Shown here piece by piece: positions 15,619 to 24,904 of a DNA stretch of 64,000 nt. The notes below the pieces were generated by a model. The model did not search any database, was not told the DNA's origin, and saw only the letters and a list, made by a program, of their open reading frames with translations. Location of the stretch: positions 12,902 through 76,901 of the forward strand of contig JAWXUS010000006.1 of assembly GCA_044426235.1 (NCBI GenBank), given 5' to 3'. This stretch comes from JAGHEK01 sp044426235 (GTDB taxonomy: Bacteria > Bacillota > Clostridia > Peptostreptococcales > Peptostreptococcaceae). The position numbers and the translations under genes are program-made. Positions within the stretch are counted from its first letter, which is position 1. The number at the start of each line of letters is the position of its first letter.

Positions 15619-17325
15619 ATGAAAATGTCAAAAATGTTTATACCAACATTAAGAGAAGTACCAGCTGATGCAGTTATAAAAAGTCATCAGTTAATGTTAA
15701 GATCAGGTATGATTAAAAAGATGGCATCAGGAGTTTACAATCAATTACCTATGGGACTTAGAGTTTTTAATAAAGTTCAAAATATAATAAGAGATGAGAT
15801 GAACAAAAAGGACGGACAAGAAGTAATGTGTTCAGCACTTATCCCAGCAGAACTTTGGAAAGAATCTGGAAGATGGGACGTTATGGGTGAGGAAATGATA
15901 AGACTTAAAGATAGAAATGATAGAGATTTCTGTTTAGGTCCAACTCACGAAGAAGTAATAACTGATATTGTAAGACAAGAAGTAACTTCTTATAAACAAC
16001 TTCCACTTAATTTATATCAAATACAAGTTAAATATAGAGATGAAAGAAGACCAAGATTTGGAGTTATGAGAGGTAAAACTTTCACAATGAAGGATTCTTA
16101 TAGTTTTGATATTAACGAAGAAGGACTTGATAAGAGTTATAACGATATGTTTGAGGCATACACAAACATATTTAATAGACTTCATTTAGAACACAGTGCA
16201 GTTCAAGCGGATACAGGAGCAATCGGAGGTTCTGTTTCAGCAGAATTTATGGTTAAGTCTGAAATTGGAGAAGATGAAATAGTATTCTGTAGTGGTTGTA
16301 GTTATGCAGCTAATATGGAAAAAGCAGTTTCAGTTAACAAAGAAGTTGTTAGCGAAGAAATGCTTGAAATGAAAGAAGTTTCAACTCCAAATCTTCACAC
16401 AATAGAAGAATTATCCAGAGTATTTGATAAAAATAGATTAGCTAAAACTTTAGTATACGTTGCAGATGGAAAAACTGTAGGAGTAGTTGTTAGAGGAGAT
16501 AGAGAAGTAAATGAAACTAAGGTAGCTAACTCTATCGGTTCTGTAGTTGAATTTGATTTGGCAAATGATACTACAGTTAAGAAAGTTACAAATGCTGAAG
16601 TTGGATTTGCAGGTCCTATAAACTTACAAACAGATTTCTTATTTATTGATCAAGAAGTTGTAGATTTAAAAAATGTTATAATAGGTGCAAATAAAACAGA
16701 TTTTCATATAGAAAACGCTAATTACGGACGTGACTTTGAAGGAGTAGTAGGAGATTTTAGAAATGTTTCACAAGAAGATTGTTGTGTTGAATGCCAAAGT
16801 CCTTTAGAAATAAAAAGAGGTGTTGAAGTTGGGCACATATTTAAATTAGGAACTAAGTACTCAGAGTCTATGGGAGCAAACTTTATAGATCGTGATGGAA
16901 AATCTAAGCCAATGATTATGGGATGCTATGGTATAGGAGTTGAAAGAACTGCCGCTGCAATAGTTGAACAACACCATGATGATTTTGGAATAGTTTGGCC
17001 ACTAGCAGTTGCGCCATATCATGCAGTTGTGGTACCTGTTAATATTAAAAAAGAAGAACATATGGAAAATGCAATTAAGATATATGAAGACCTTAAAAAT
17101 ATGGGTGTTGAAGTTTTACTTGATGATAGAGATGAAAGAGCAGGAGTTAAATTCAAAGATAGTGAGTTAATTGGTATACCAATTAGAATAACTGTAGGAA
17201 AAGATATAGTTGATAACAAGGTTGAATTTAAGCTAAGACGCCAAGACGAAAAAGAAGTAATATTGCTTGACGAAATAGAAGATAAAGTAAGAGCAGAGTT
17301 TGAAAAAAATAATATTAAATTATAA
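15619..17325 (+). CDS. proS: prolyl-tRNA synthetase, bacterial type with editing domain
   Basis: The 568-residue class II synthetase charges tRNA-Pro. Class II motifs are visible: motif 2 around YRDERRPRFGVMRGKTFTMKD and motif 3 GCYGIGVERTAAA. The middle (about 220-400) is the insertion domain that edits mis-charged alanine, typical of bacterial-type ProS. The anticodon-binding domain is C-terminal. The ATG follows AAGGAGG at 9 bases. gltX starts 17 bases downstream, so the two form an operon. Confidence 0.97.
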   Translation: MKMSKMFIPTLREVPADAVIKSHQLMLRSGMIKKMASGVYNQLPMGLRVFNKVQNIIRDEMNKKDGQEVMCSALIPAELWKESGRWDVMGEEMIRLKDRNDRDFCLGPTHEEVITDIVRQEVTSYKQLPLNLYQIQVKYRDERRPRFGVMRGKTFTMKDSYSFDINEEGLDKSYNDMFEAYTNIFNRLHLEHSAVQADTGAIGGSVSAEFMVKSEIGEDEIVFCSGCSYAANMEKAVSVNKEVVSEEMLEMKEVSTPNLHTIEELSRVFDKNRLAKTLVYVADGKTVGVVVRGDREVNETKVANSIGSVVEFDLANDTTVKKVTNAEVGFAGPINLQTDFLFIDQEVVDLKNVIIGANKTDFHIENANYGRDFEGVVGDFRNVSQEDCCVECQSPLEIKRGVEVGHIFKLGTKYSESMGANFIDRDGKSKPMIMGCYGIGVERTAAAIVEQHHDDFGIVWPLAVAPYHAVVVPVNIKKEEHMENAIKIYEDLKNMGVEVLLDDRDERAGVKFKDSELIGIPIRITVGKDIVDNKVEFKLRRQDEKEVILLDEIEDKVRAEFEKNNIKL

Positions 17326-17342
17326 TTAAAAGGAGAAAAAGT

Positions 17343-18824
17343 ATGTCGGTTAGAGTTAGATTTGCACCAAGTCCAACTGGATTTGTTCATATAGGTAGTT
17401 TAAGAACTGCGCTTTATAATTATTTATTTGCTAAAAAAATGGGTGGAACATATCTTTTAAGGGTTGAAGATACTGATCAAACTAGACTTGTTGATGGGGC
17501 AATAGAAAATATGTTAACTGCTATGAATTGGGGAGGAGTTAATCATACTGAAGGTGTTGTTCTTGGAGAAAATAATGAAATAACTCAAAAAGGTGAGTAC
17601 GGTCCTTATATTCAGTCGGAAAGACTTCATATTTACAAAGAATATATAGAAAAATTAATAGAAGATAATAAGGCATATTATTGTTTTTGTACTAAAGAAA
17701 GACTTGATGAGGTACGTGAAAAACAAAAGGCTAATGGTGAAAATCCAAAGTATGATGGACATTGTAGAAATTTAACTAAAGAAGAAGTACAAAGTAGGAT
17801 GGATAGTGGTGAGAGTTATGTTATAAGACTTAGATTACCAGAGAATTATACTATCAAGTTTGTTGATTTAGTAAGAGGAGAAACTGAATTCAATACTAAT
17901 GATTTAGATGATCAAGTTTTAATTAAAGCAGATGGATTCCCAACTTATCATTTTGCAGTTGTTGTTGATGATTATTTAATGAAAATAACTCACGTTATAA
18001 GAGGAGAAGAATGGGTTTCTTCAACTCCAAAACACGTTTATTTATATGAGGCTTTCGGTTGGCAAGCACCTACATTTGTTCATTTACCTAACATATTAAA
18101 TACTGAAAAGAAAAAGTTAAGTAAAAGACAAGGTGACGTTGCGGTTGATGATTTTAAGAAAAAAGGATATTTACCGCAAGGACTTATAAATTATGTTGCA
18201 CTTGTTGGTTGGTCACCAGAAGATAATCAAGAGATATTCTCTATGGAAGAACTTGAAAATGCTTTTTCAGTTGAAAGAGTTTCAAAAAGTGGAGGAGTAT
18301 TCGATACTGAAAAATTAAACTGGGTAAATCAACATTATATAAAAGATGCAGATACTAATTATTTAACTGATTTATCAATACCATTTTTAATTGAAGCTGA
18401 TTTTATAAATGAAGAATACGCAAAAGATAAGTATGATTTCTTAACTGGAATGGTTGAAGTATTAAAAGAGAAACTTTCATATGTAAAAGAAATAACTAAT
18501 CATTGTAATATATTCTTTGGTGATGAAGTTAAAATGGAAACTGAAGAATGTGAAGAGTTCTTAAAACTAGATCATATGGAAACTCTAATAGATACTTTAT
18601 ATGAAAAAGTAGAGAATGCAGAAGTTATAAATGAAGACTTCGTTAAGGTTATGTTTAAGGAAATACAAAAAGAACACGGAATAAAAGGAAAAAATTTATT
18701 TATGGGTTCAAGAGTAACTATTACGGGACAGATGCATGGACCAGATCTTCCAAAAACTATGGAAGTATTAGGAAAAGAAACTTGTTTAAAGAGAATAGAA
18801 TTCGTTAAAAATAACTTAATATAA
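17343..18824 (+). CDS. gltX: glutamyl-tRNA synthetase
   Basis: The 493-residue class I synthetase has HIGH-type motif VHIGSLRTALYN and KMSKS-type motif KLSKRQG. The C-terminal helical domain binds the anticodon. A single GluRS of this kind often also charges tRNA-Gln in Clostridia, with GatCAB correction; no gatCAB genes are in this window. The ATG follows AAAAGGAG. It is in an operon with proS and ends at a 13-bp hairpin. Confidence 0.96.
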   Translation: MSVRVRFAPSPTGFVHIGSLRTALYNYLFAKKMGGTYLLRVEDTDQTRLVDGAIENMLTAMNWGGVNHTEGVVLGENNEITQKGEYGPYIQSERLHIYKEYIEKLIEDNKAYYCFCTKERLDEVREKQKANGENPKYDGHCRNLTKEEVQSRMDSGESYVIRLRLPENYTIKFVDLVRGETEFNTNDLDDQVLIKADGFPTYHFAVVVDDYLMKITHVIRGEEWVSSTPKHVYLYEAFGWQAPTFVHLPNILNTEKKKLSKRQGDVAVDDFKKKGYLPQGLINYVALVGWSPEDNQEIFSMEELENAFSVERVSKSGGVFDTEKLNWVNQHYIKDADTNYLTDLSIPFLIEADFINEEYAKDKYDFLTGMVEVLKEKLSYVKEITNHCNIFFGDEVKMETEECEEFLKLDHMETLIDTLYEKVENAEVINEDFVKVMFKEIQKEHGIKGKNLFMGSRVTITGQMHGPDLPKTMEVLGKETCLKRIEFVKNNLI

Positions 18825-18831
18825 ATTTATG

Positions 18832-18866
18832 ATAAAGTCATATACCAGTATATGACTTTATTTATT
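18832..18866 (+). terminator. terminator of proS-gltX
   Basis: Perfect 13-bp stem ATAAAGTCATATA/TATATGACTTTAT with CCAG loop. The T tract after it is short. Confidence 0.75.
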
Positions 18867-18936
18867 GAGTATTCACAACTAAATTGATTGATTAATATTA
18901 TAAAAGTATGCATAAAATTACCGAATTAAATTTATA

Positions 18937-18966
18937 GTGACTTTTATAACGATATTATAGTATAAT
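18937..18966 (+). promoter_or_regulatory. probable promoter of the SLH-CAP gene
   Basis: GTGACT (18937-18942), 18-base spacer, TATAAT (18961-18966). The leader after it, about 100 bases, is extremely AT-rich and holds no obvious structure. Confidence 0.5.
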
Positions 18967-19068
18967 TTATTTATAAAAAATCACATATAGAAATTATTCA
19001 TTAAAAAATAATAGGTATTTAAAATATTATTTTAATAAATAATAAATTATATGAATGGGAGAGTTTTT

Positions 19069-20106
19069 ATGAGGATGTTAAGAAAATCAATGGTTTTTGT
19101 AATGTCTGTTATTTTATCATCTAATATATTTATGATAAAAATTGAAGCGGTCACTGATATTAGTGGTCATTGGGCACAAAGTGAGATAGCAAGTTTTATC
19201 GAAAAAGGTTTTATTGGTGGATATGAAGACAATACATTTAGACCTAATAATCAAATAACAAGAGCAGAGTTTGTAACTATATTCAATAAATTCTTTGGAC
19301 TTACAAATACAAGTGGTAAAGTATTTAGTGATACCACTAATCACTGGGCGAAAGATAGTATTGATATAGCAGTTACAAATGGAATAACTAATGGACTTAG
19401 TGCAACTATGTTTGGACCAAATGATCCATTAACTAGAGAACAAGCTGCAACTATGATATCTAATTACCTGAAATTAGCAGATACTAACCATAACACAATT
19501 TCTGCATTTAAAGATGTAGCATCAATATCATCTTGGGCAAAGGATAGTGTTGAAGGTATCGTTGAAAATGGTTATATGGGAGGGTATAGCGACTCTACAT
19601 TTAAGCCTACAAACAATATAACTAGAGCAGAAGCTGTGGTTACATTAAATAGACTAGATGGAGGTTCACTTGCAACTCCACCAACAACAACTACGCCAGA
19701 TATAACTACTAGTGCTTATTCAGCTTTTCAAGATGAAGTTTTAAGGCTTACAAATATTGAAAGAGTAAAGGTTGGAGCAGTTGCATTACAAGCTAATACA
19801 AAACTTAGTGAAGTTGCAACACTTAAATCAGAAGATATGATAAATAATAATTATTTTTCACATAGTTCACCTATATACGGTAGTCCATTTGAAATGATGG
19901 CAAGTTTTGGACTTACATTTAGTAAAGCTGCAGAAAACATTGCTTGGGGTCAAAGAACTCCAGAGGAAGTAGTTACTGCTTGGATGAATTCAGAAGGACA
20001 TAAGAAAAATATATTAAATGGTGATTATACACATATAGGAATTGGAGTAGCAAAAGATTCTAGTGGAAGATATTACTGGACTCAAATGTTTATGACTCCA
20101 AAATAA
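19069..20106 (+). CDS. secreted surface protein with three SLH repeats and a CAP/SCP domain
   Basis: The 345-residue protein has a signal peptide (about 1-28: basic start, hydrophobic core). Three SLH repeats follow (about 29-76, 86-136, 147-198), each with the ITRAE or LTREQ motif, then a Thr/Pro linker (199-217) and a CAP (SCP/PR1) domain (218-345) with YFSHSSP, AENIAWG and GHKKNIL. SLH domains bind pyruvylated wall polymers. The CAP domain's activity is unknown, as for most bacterial members. The ATG at 19069 follows GGGAGAG; ATG 19051 has no ribosome site. It is a single-gene unit. Confidence 0.92.
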   Translation: MRMLRKSMVFVMSVILSSNIFMIKIEAVTDISGHWAQSEIASFIEKGFIGGYEDNTFRPNNQITRAEFVTIFNKFFGLTNTSGKVFSDTTNHWAKDSIDIAVTNGITNGLSATMFGPNDPLTREQAATMISNYLKLADTNHNTISAFKDVASISSWAKDSVEGIVENGYMGGYSDSTFKPTNNITRAEAVVTLNRLDGGSLATPPTTTTPDITTSAYSAFQDEVLRLTNIERVKVGAVALQANTKLSEVATLKSEDMINNNYFSHSSPIYGSPFEMMASFGLTFSKAAENIAWGQRTPEEVVTAWMNSEGHKKNILNGDYTHIGIGVAKDSSGRYYWTQMFMTPK

Positions 20107-20137
20107 AAAGATTACTGAAAATCAGTAATCTTTTTTT
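20107..20137 (+). terminator. terminator of the SLH-CAP gene
   Basis: 12-bp perfect stem AAAGATTACTGA/TCAGTAATCTTT, AAA loop, seven T. Confidence 0.92.
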
Positions 20138-20206
20138 AATACTATGTATCAAAACTATTAGTTTTGAATTATAATATAAGGATATTAATCTAGAGAGGTG
20201 ATATTT

Positions 20207-21604
20207 TTGAAAATATATAATACATTAAATAGACAAAAAGAAGAGTTTATTCCAATAGAAGAAGGAAAAGTAAAAATGTATGTTTGTGGTCCAACTGTAT
20301 ACAATTATATACATATTGGAAATGCAAGACCATTTATAATGTTTGAAACTTTAAGAAGATATTTAGAATATAAAGGATACGAAGTAACTTTTGTACAAAA
20401 CTTTACAGATGTTGATGATAAGATAATAAAAAGAGGTCATGAAGAAAATATGACTCCTGAAGAAGTTGCAAATAAATATATACAAGAATATTTTATTGAT
20501 GCAGACAATTTAGGAATTAAAAGAGCAAATATTCATCCAAAAGTTACTGATAATATAGAAGAAATAATAGAGTTCGTTAAAGAACTTGAAAGCAAAGGTT
20601 ATGCTTACGAATCTAAAGGAGATGTTTATTTTAATACCAAAGCATTTGATGGATATGGAAAATTATCTAAGCAAAATCAAGAAGATTTAGAGGCAGGGGC
20701 TAGGATTGAAGTAAATAGCAAAAAGAAAAATCCTATGGATTTTGTTTTGTGGAAAGCAAAAAAAGAAGGTGAACCCGGTTGGAATTCTCCTTGGGGAGAA
20801 GGTCGTCCAGGTTGGCATATAGAATGTTCTGTAATGTCTAATAGATATCTTGGTGAAACTATTGATATTCATGCAGGAGGACAAGATTTAACTTTCCCAC
20901 ATCATGAAAATGAAGTTGCACAAAGTGAGGCTAGAAGTGGAAAACCATTCTCAAATTACTGGATGCATAATGGATATATAAATATAAATAATGAGAAAAT
21001 GAGTAAGTCAAAAGGTAACTTCTTTACAGTACGTGATATATCTAAAAAATATGATTTAGAAATAGTTAGATTCTTTATGTTATCATCACATTATAGAAAT
21101 CCAGTTAATTTTAGTGATGAATTATTAATGCAATCAAAGGCAGGTCTTGAAAGACTGTATAATGCTAAAGAAAAGTTAGAATTTGTTATAAGTAATTTAA
21201 CGGATTCAAACCTACTTACTGAAGAAGAAAGTTTAGTTAATAATATTAAGGCATTTAAAGGAAAGTTTGTAAATGCTATGGATGATGATTTAAATACTGC
21301 TGATGCAATAAGTATAATGTTTGAGTTATCAAGGTTTATGAATACTAACGTAAATGAAAATTCTTCAAAACAGTTTGCAGTTAAGTGTTTAGAGTTATTT
21401 GTTGAATTAAGCGAAGTACTTAATATCGTTAGTAAGAACGAAGAAAATATAGTTGATGAAGAAATAGAGGATTTAATAAATAAAAGAGTTGATGCTAAGA
21501 AAAATAAAGATTTTGATTTAGCAGATCAAATAAGAAATGAACTTTTAGAAAAGGGAATAGTGATTGAAGACACTAGACAAGGTACTAAATGGAAAAGAGC
21601 ATAA
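20207..21604 (+). CDS. cysS: cysteinyl-tRNA synthetase
   Basis: The 465-residue class I enzyme has the zinc cysteine C27 in YVCGPTVYNYIHIGNARP with the HIGN form of HIGH. It also has GWHIECSVM, HHENEVAQSEA and the KMSKSKGNF loop, plus the usual C-terminal DALR-like helical domain. The start is TTG 20207, six bases after GAGGTG; the GTG at 20198 is part of that ribosome site. The 3' end overlaps mrnC by 16 bases. A TATAAT at 20170-20175 is a possible -10 box, without a clear -35. Confidence 0.97.
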   Translation: MKIYNTLNRQKEEFIPIEEGKVKMYVCGPTVYNYIHIGNARPFIMFETLRRYLEYKGYEVTFVQNFTDVDDKIIKRGHEENMTPEEVANKYIQEYFIDADNLGIKRANIHPKVTDNIEEIIEFVKELESKGYAYESKGDVYFNTKAFDGYGKLSKQNQEDLEAGARIEVNSKKKNPMDFVLWKAKKEGEPGWNSPWGEGRPGWHIECSVMSNRYLGETIDIHAGGQDLTFPHHENEVAQSEARSGKPFSNYWMHNGYININNEKMSKSKGNFFTVRDISKKYDLEIVRFFMLSSHYRNPVNFSDELLMQSKAGLERLYNAKEKLEFVISNLTDSNLLTEEESLVNNIKAFKGKFVNAMDDDLNTADAISIMFELSRFMNTNVNENSSKQFAVKCLELFVELSEVLNIVSKNEENIVDEEIEDLINKRVDAKKNKDFDLADQIRNELLEKGIVIEDTRQGTKWKRA

Positions 21605-21996
21605 AAGAAAGTGAATTAATGACAATATCATCTTTAACACTTGCTTATTTAGGAGATACAGTTTTTGAGTCATATATTAGAGAATATCTAATAACTGAAA
21701 ATATAAATAGAAAAGTTAATGATTATCATAAAACTGCAGTGAAATATGTTAAAGCACCTTCTCAAGCCAAGATAATTAGAGAGATAGAAAGTGAATTAAC
21801 AGAAGAAGAAGTAAGAGTATATAAAAGAGGTAGAAATCAGAAATCAAATACTAGTGCAAAAAATGCAAATATAATAGATTATAGATGTGCAACTGGTTTT
21901 GAGGCATTAATAGGATACTTATATATTTCAAAAGATACGGAAAGACTTGAATATATAATAAAAAAAGGAATTGAAATTTTAGAAAAAGAAATGTAG
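21589..21996 (+). CDS. mrnC: Mini-ribonuclease III (MrnC)
   Basis: The 135-residue protein has an RNase III catalytic domain without the dsRNA-binding domain. It matures 23S rRNA ends in Firmicutes. The catalytic motifs LAYLGDTVFE and ATGFEALIGYLY are intact. The ATG lies within the cysS end (overlap 16 bases), so translation is likely coupled. The cysS-mrnC-(thyX)-rlmB order matches other Clostridia and Bacilli. Confidence 0.95.
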   Translation: MEKSIKESELMTISSLTLAYLGDTVFESYIREYLITENINRKVNDYHKTAVKYVKAPSQAKIIREIESELTEEEVRVYKRGRNQKSNTSAKNANIIDYRCATGFEALIGYLYISKDTERLEYIIKKGIEILEKEM

Positions 21997-22022
21997 AAAG
22001 GGACTTTTTAAGTTCCTTTTTT
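21997..22022 (+). terminator. terminator of cysS-mrnC
   Basis: AAAGGGACTT/AAGTTCCTTT stem with one G-T pair, TTT loop, T tract. Confidence 0.85.
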
Positions 22023-22115
22023 CATGCTACTATAAATTACTTAATATTCAAATCAATGGATTAATTTATTGTCATAATGTATAATATAATAAATGAATTT
22101 AGTGAGGAGATACGT

Positions 22116-22874
22116 ATGAAAGTAAAAATAATATCACATACACCAGAGCCAGAAAAAGTAATTACGATGGCGGGTAAACTTTGTTATTCACCAGTAGGTG
22201 TTGATGAAATAGAAAATAATTTAACTGAACAGTCAACTAATAAATTTATAAATATGTTAATGGATTTAGGACACGGAAGTATTTTTGAACACACAACATT
22301 TACATTTGCAGTAGAGGGAATATCAAGAGTTTGTACTCATCAACTAGTAAGACACAGAATAGCAAGTTTTTCTCAACAAAGTCAAAGATATGTAAAGCTT
22401 GACCAATTTGAGTACATAATACCACAGGAAATAGAAAAAATTAAAGAAGCTAAAGAGTTGTTTATAGAGGCTATGAAAAAAGATCAAGAAACTTATGATA
22501 AGTTAGTGGAAATACTTTTTGATAAGCATTATAATCATTTAATTGAAAATGGGACTAGCGATAAGTCTGCAAAAAATAAAGCAGAAAAAATGGCAATAGA
22601 AGATGCAAGATATGTTTTTCCAAATGCTTGTGAAACAAAAATAGTATTTACTATGAACGCTAGAAGTCTATATAATTTTATAAATCATCGAGCTTGTGAA
22701 AGGGCTCAAACGGAAATAAGAGAGATGTCTATATTAATGCTTAAAGAGCTTAAAAAAGTAGCACCTCTTCTTTTTGAAAATATTGGACCTAATTGCGTTT
22801 CAGGACCGTGTCCGGAAAAAAATATGACTTGCGGTAAAATAGTAGAAATAAGAGAAAAATTTAAAAATTTATAA
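22116..22874 (+). CDS. thyX: flavin-dependent thymidylate synthase
   Basis: The 252-residue protein carries the ThyX signature RHRx7S at residues 79-89 (RHRIASFSQQS). ThyX makes dTMP from dUMP using FAD, NADPH and methylenetetrahydrofolate. It replaces ThyA in many anaerobes. The C-terminal part is longer than minimal ThyX and ends in a cysteine-containing stretch (NCVSGPCPEKNMTCGK). The ATG at 22116 follows GTGAGGAG; the in-frame ATG at 22077 overlaps a TATAAT (22080-22085) likely to be the -10 box. Confidence 0.95.
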   Translation: MKVKIISHTPEPEKVITMAGKLCYSPVGVDEIENNLTEQSTNKFINMLMDLGHGSIFEHTTFTFAVEGISRVCTHQLVRHRIASFSQQSQRYVKLDQFEYIIPQEIEKIKEAKELFIEAMKKDQETYDKLVEILFDKHYNHLIENGTSDKSAKNKAEKMAIEDARYVFPNACETKIVFTMNARSLYNFINHRACERAQTEIREMSILMLKELKKVAPLLFENIGPNCVSGPCPEKNMTCGKIVEIREKFKNL

Positions 22875-22889
22875 ACATAGGAGAAAAAA

Positions 22890-23618
22890 ATGGCACAAAT
22901 AGAAGGAAGAAATCCAGTTATAGAAGCTATAAAAAGTGATAGAGAAATAGATAAAATAATGATAGCAGGAAAAGAAGGATCAATAAAAAAGATTCTTGGA
23001 ATGGCAAAAGACAAAGGAATAATAGTACAAAATGTTGATAGAAATAAACTTGATGAAATAAGTGAAAGTCATTCACATCAAGGCGTTATAGCTATGGTTA
23101 GTGATTATAAATATCAAGAATTAGATGAAGTTATTGAAACTGTAAAACAAAAAGGAGAAGATGCTTTCATAATAATACTTGATGAAATAACTGATCCTCA
23201 TAATTTAGGGTCAATAATTAGAACGGCAGATGCAGTAGGTGCGCATGCTGTTATAATTCCAAAGAGAAGATCAGTTGGAATAACTGCAGTAGTTGCAAAG
23301 GCATCAGCAGGAGCAGTTGAATATGTTCCAGTTTGTAAAGTAACGAATATAGTAAATACTATAAAAAAATTAAAAGACGAAGGTCTTTGGATAGCTGCAG
23401 CTGATATGGACGGAGAAGTTTTCTATAATCAAAACTTAAAAGGTCCATTAGGTCTTGTAATTGGAAGTGAAGGATTTGGGATTTCTAGACTTGTAAAAGA
23501 AAATTGTGACTTTACAATAAAGATGCCTATGATTGGAAACGTAACATCTTTAAATGCATCTGTTGCAGGTGGAATTCTTTTATATGAAATATTTAAGCAA
23601 AGAAATAATGAAAAGTAG
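22890..23618 (+). CDS. rlmB: 23S rRNA (guanosine-2251-2'-O)-methyltransferase, RlmB/TrmH family
   Basis: The 242-residue SPOUT enzyme has an N-terminal RNA-substrate-binding domain (EGRNPVIEAIKSD). Its C-terminal knotted methyltransferase domain carries the TrmH motifs LDEITDPHNLGSIIRTADAVG, LVIGSEGFGIS and LNASVAGGILLYE. The likely target is G2251 in the 23S rRNA P loop. The ATG follows AGGAG; thyX ends 15 bases upstream. The 3' end overlaps the NYN-domain gene by 11 bases. Confidence 0.93.
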   Translation: MAQIEGRNPVIEAIKSDREIDKIMIAGKEGSIKKILGMAKDKGIIVQNVDRNKLDEISESHSHQGVIAMVSDYKYQELDEVIETVKQKGEDAFIIILDEITDPHNLGSIIRTADAVGAHAVIIPKRRSVGITAVVAKASAGAVEYVPVCKVTNIVNTIKKLKDEGLWIAAADMDGEVFYNQNLKGPLGLVIGSEGFGISRLVKENCDFTIKMPMIGNVTSLNASVAGGILLYEIFKQRNNEK

Positions 23619-24129
23619 AAAAATTTTAATTGTAGATGGATATAACATAATAAATGCATGGGATTCACTAAAAGAATTAGCTCAAACAGATTTAAATCAT
23701 TCAAGAGATAAATTGATAGATATAATAATTGAATTTGCATCATTTACAGGAAGAAAAGCAATAATAGTTTTCGATGCATATAACATTAAAAATAGCATAG
23801 AAACTAAAGAAAAAAGAAAAAACGTAGTGGTTGTATATACAAAAGAACATCAAACTGCAGATAGCTATATAGAAAGTTACGTTGATAAGTTATCTAAATA
23901 TGATGATGTTAAAGTTGCAACCAATGATTATGCAGAACAACAAATCGTACTTGGAAAAGGTGCAACAAGAATTTCTTCAAGAGAATTAAATATAGAAATT
24001 GAAAATATAAAACAAAGAATTAAAGAAAGTAATAATAATGGACAAAAAAAGATTCAAAGACACCGTTTAGAAGATAGATTAAATTCGGAAGTTTTGTCGA
24101 AACTTGAGAAGATTCGTAGAAGTGATTGA
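23608..24129 (+). CDS. yacP: YacP/Rae1-type NYN-domain ribonuclease
   Basis: The 173-residue protein has a PIN-like NYN nuclease fold with the catalytic Asp10 in ILIVDGYNIINAW, plus VVFDAY-like and TNDYAEQ acidic motifs. In B. subtilis the homologue Rae1 cleaves mRNA inside the ribosomal A site. The start is ATG 23608, overlapping the rlmB stop, which gives the canonical N-terminus; there is no strong ribosome site, so translation is likely coupled. The lysine/arginine-rich C-terminal tail could bind the ribosome. Confidence 0.88.
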   Translation: MKSRKILIVDGYNIINAWDSLKELAQTDLNHSRDKLIDIIIEFASFTGRKAIIVFDAYNIKNSIETKEKRKNVVVVYTKEHQTADSYIESYVDKLSKYDDVKVATNDYAEQQIVLGKGATRISSRELNIEIENIKQRIKESNNNGQKKIQRHRLEDRLNSEVLSKLEKIRRSD

Positions 24130-24137
24130 AATCACTT
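24120..24137 (+). terminator. weak hairpin at the end of yacP
   Basis: AAGTGAT/ATCACTT stem with a 4-base loop, followed by TATTTCTT. It also overlaps the -35 box of the sigH promoter, so it may be only partly effective. Confidence 0.4.
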
Positions 24138-24155
24138 TATTTCTTGCGGTATAAT
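24126..24155 (+). promoter_or_regulatory. promoter of sigH
   Basis: TTGAAA (24126-24131), 18-base spacer, TATAAT (24150-24155). Start of transcription near 24162, with a short leader before GGGGGGAAAGAG. Confidence 0.65.
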
Positions 24156-24187
24156 ATAGCTATTAAAAGTTTTTTAGGGGGAAAGAG

Positions 24188-24835
24188 ATGTTAATAGCGA
24201 ATGATGAAACTTTTGATAATTTGAATTTTTATCAAAAAGATGAACATGAAATAGTATTAAATGCTAGTAAAGGGGATAAAATAGCATTAGAGTACATACT
24301 AAAAAAATATGTTAAATTTGTTAAAATAAAAGCGAAATCTTACTTTTTAATAGGCGCAGATAGTGACGATATAATTCAAGAGGGAATGATTGGTTTATAT
24401 AAAGCTATAAGAGATTTTGATCCAACTAAGACAAGTTCTTTTAAAGCTTTCGCAGATGTTTGTATAACACGTCAAATAATAACTGCAATAAAAACTGCAA
24501 CAAGGCAAAAACATATGCCTCTCAATTCTTACGTGTCATTAAATAAACCGGTTTATGAAGAAGAATCTGAAAGAACTCTTATTGATATGATAGCTCCAAT
24601 TATTAATAACGATCCAGAACAACTAATAATTAGTAAAGAGGAACTAAAACGAATTCAAGAAAAAATGAATGAAGTTTTAAGTGAATTAGAGCTAAAAGTA
24701 GTTGAACTTTATCTAAATGGAAAGAGTTATCAAGATATAGCAGACAAATTAGAAAGAGATGTTAAGTCAATAGACAATGCTTTACAAAGAGTAAAGAGAA
24801 AATTGGAAAAATCTCTTGAAAACAATAATGATTAA
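24188..24835 (+). CDS. sigH: RNA polymerase sigma-H (early sporulation / transition-phase sigma factor)
   Basis: The 215-residue sigma-70-family factor has region 2 (DDIIQEGMIGLYKAIRDFD, core binding and -10 recognition) and region 4 (LELKVVELYLNGKSYQDIADKL, helix-turn-helix for the -35). Region 1.1 and most of region 3 are lacking. Position between yacP and rpmG-secE-nusG is the conserved Firmicute location of sigH, which directs transition-state and first sporulation genes. The ATG follows a G-rich ribosome site. Confidence 0.95.
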   Translation: MLIANDETFDNLNFYQKDEHEIVLNASKGDKIALEYILKKYVKFVKIKAKSYFLIGADSDDIIQEGMIGLYKAIRDFDPTKTSSFKAFADVCITRQIITAIKTATRQKHMPLNSYVSLNKPVYEEESERTLIDMIAPIINNDPEQLIISKEELKRIQEKMNEVLSELELKVVELYLNGKSYQDIADKLERDVKSIDNALQRVKRKLEKSLENNND

Positions 24836-24844
24836 TAGTAAAAT
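24816..24844 (+). promoter_or_regulatory. promoter of tuf copy 1, inside the 3' end of sigH
   Basis: TTGAAA (24816-24821), 17-base spacer, TAAAAT (24839-24844). A small hairpin GCCTA/TAGGC (24854-24866) lies at the predicted transcript start. Confidence 0.6.
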
Positions 24845-24904
24845 GTTACTGTAGCCTATTTTAGGCAGAATTTTAATTTATATTTTATAAGGAGGTATTT
24901 CGAG

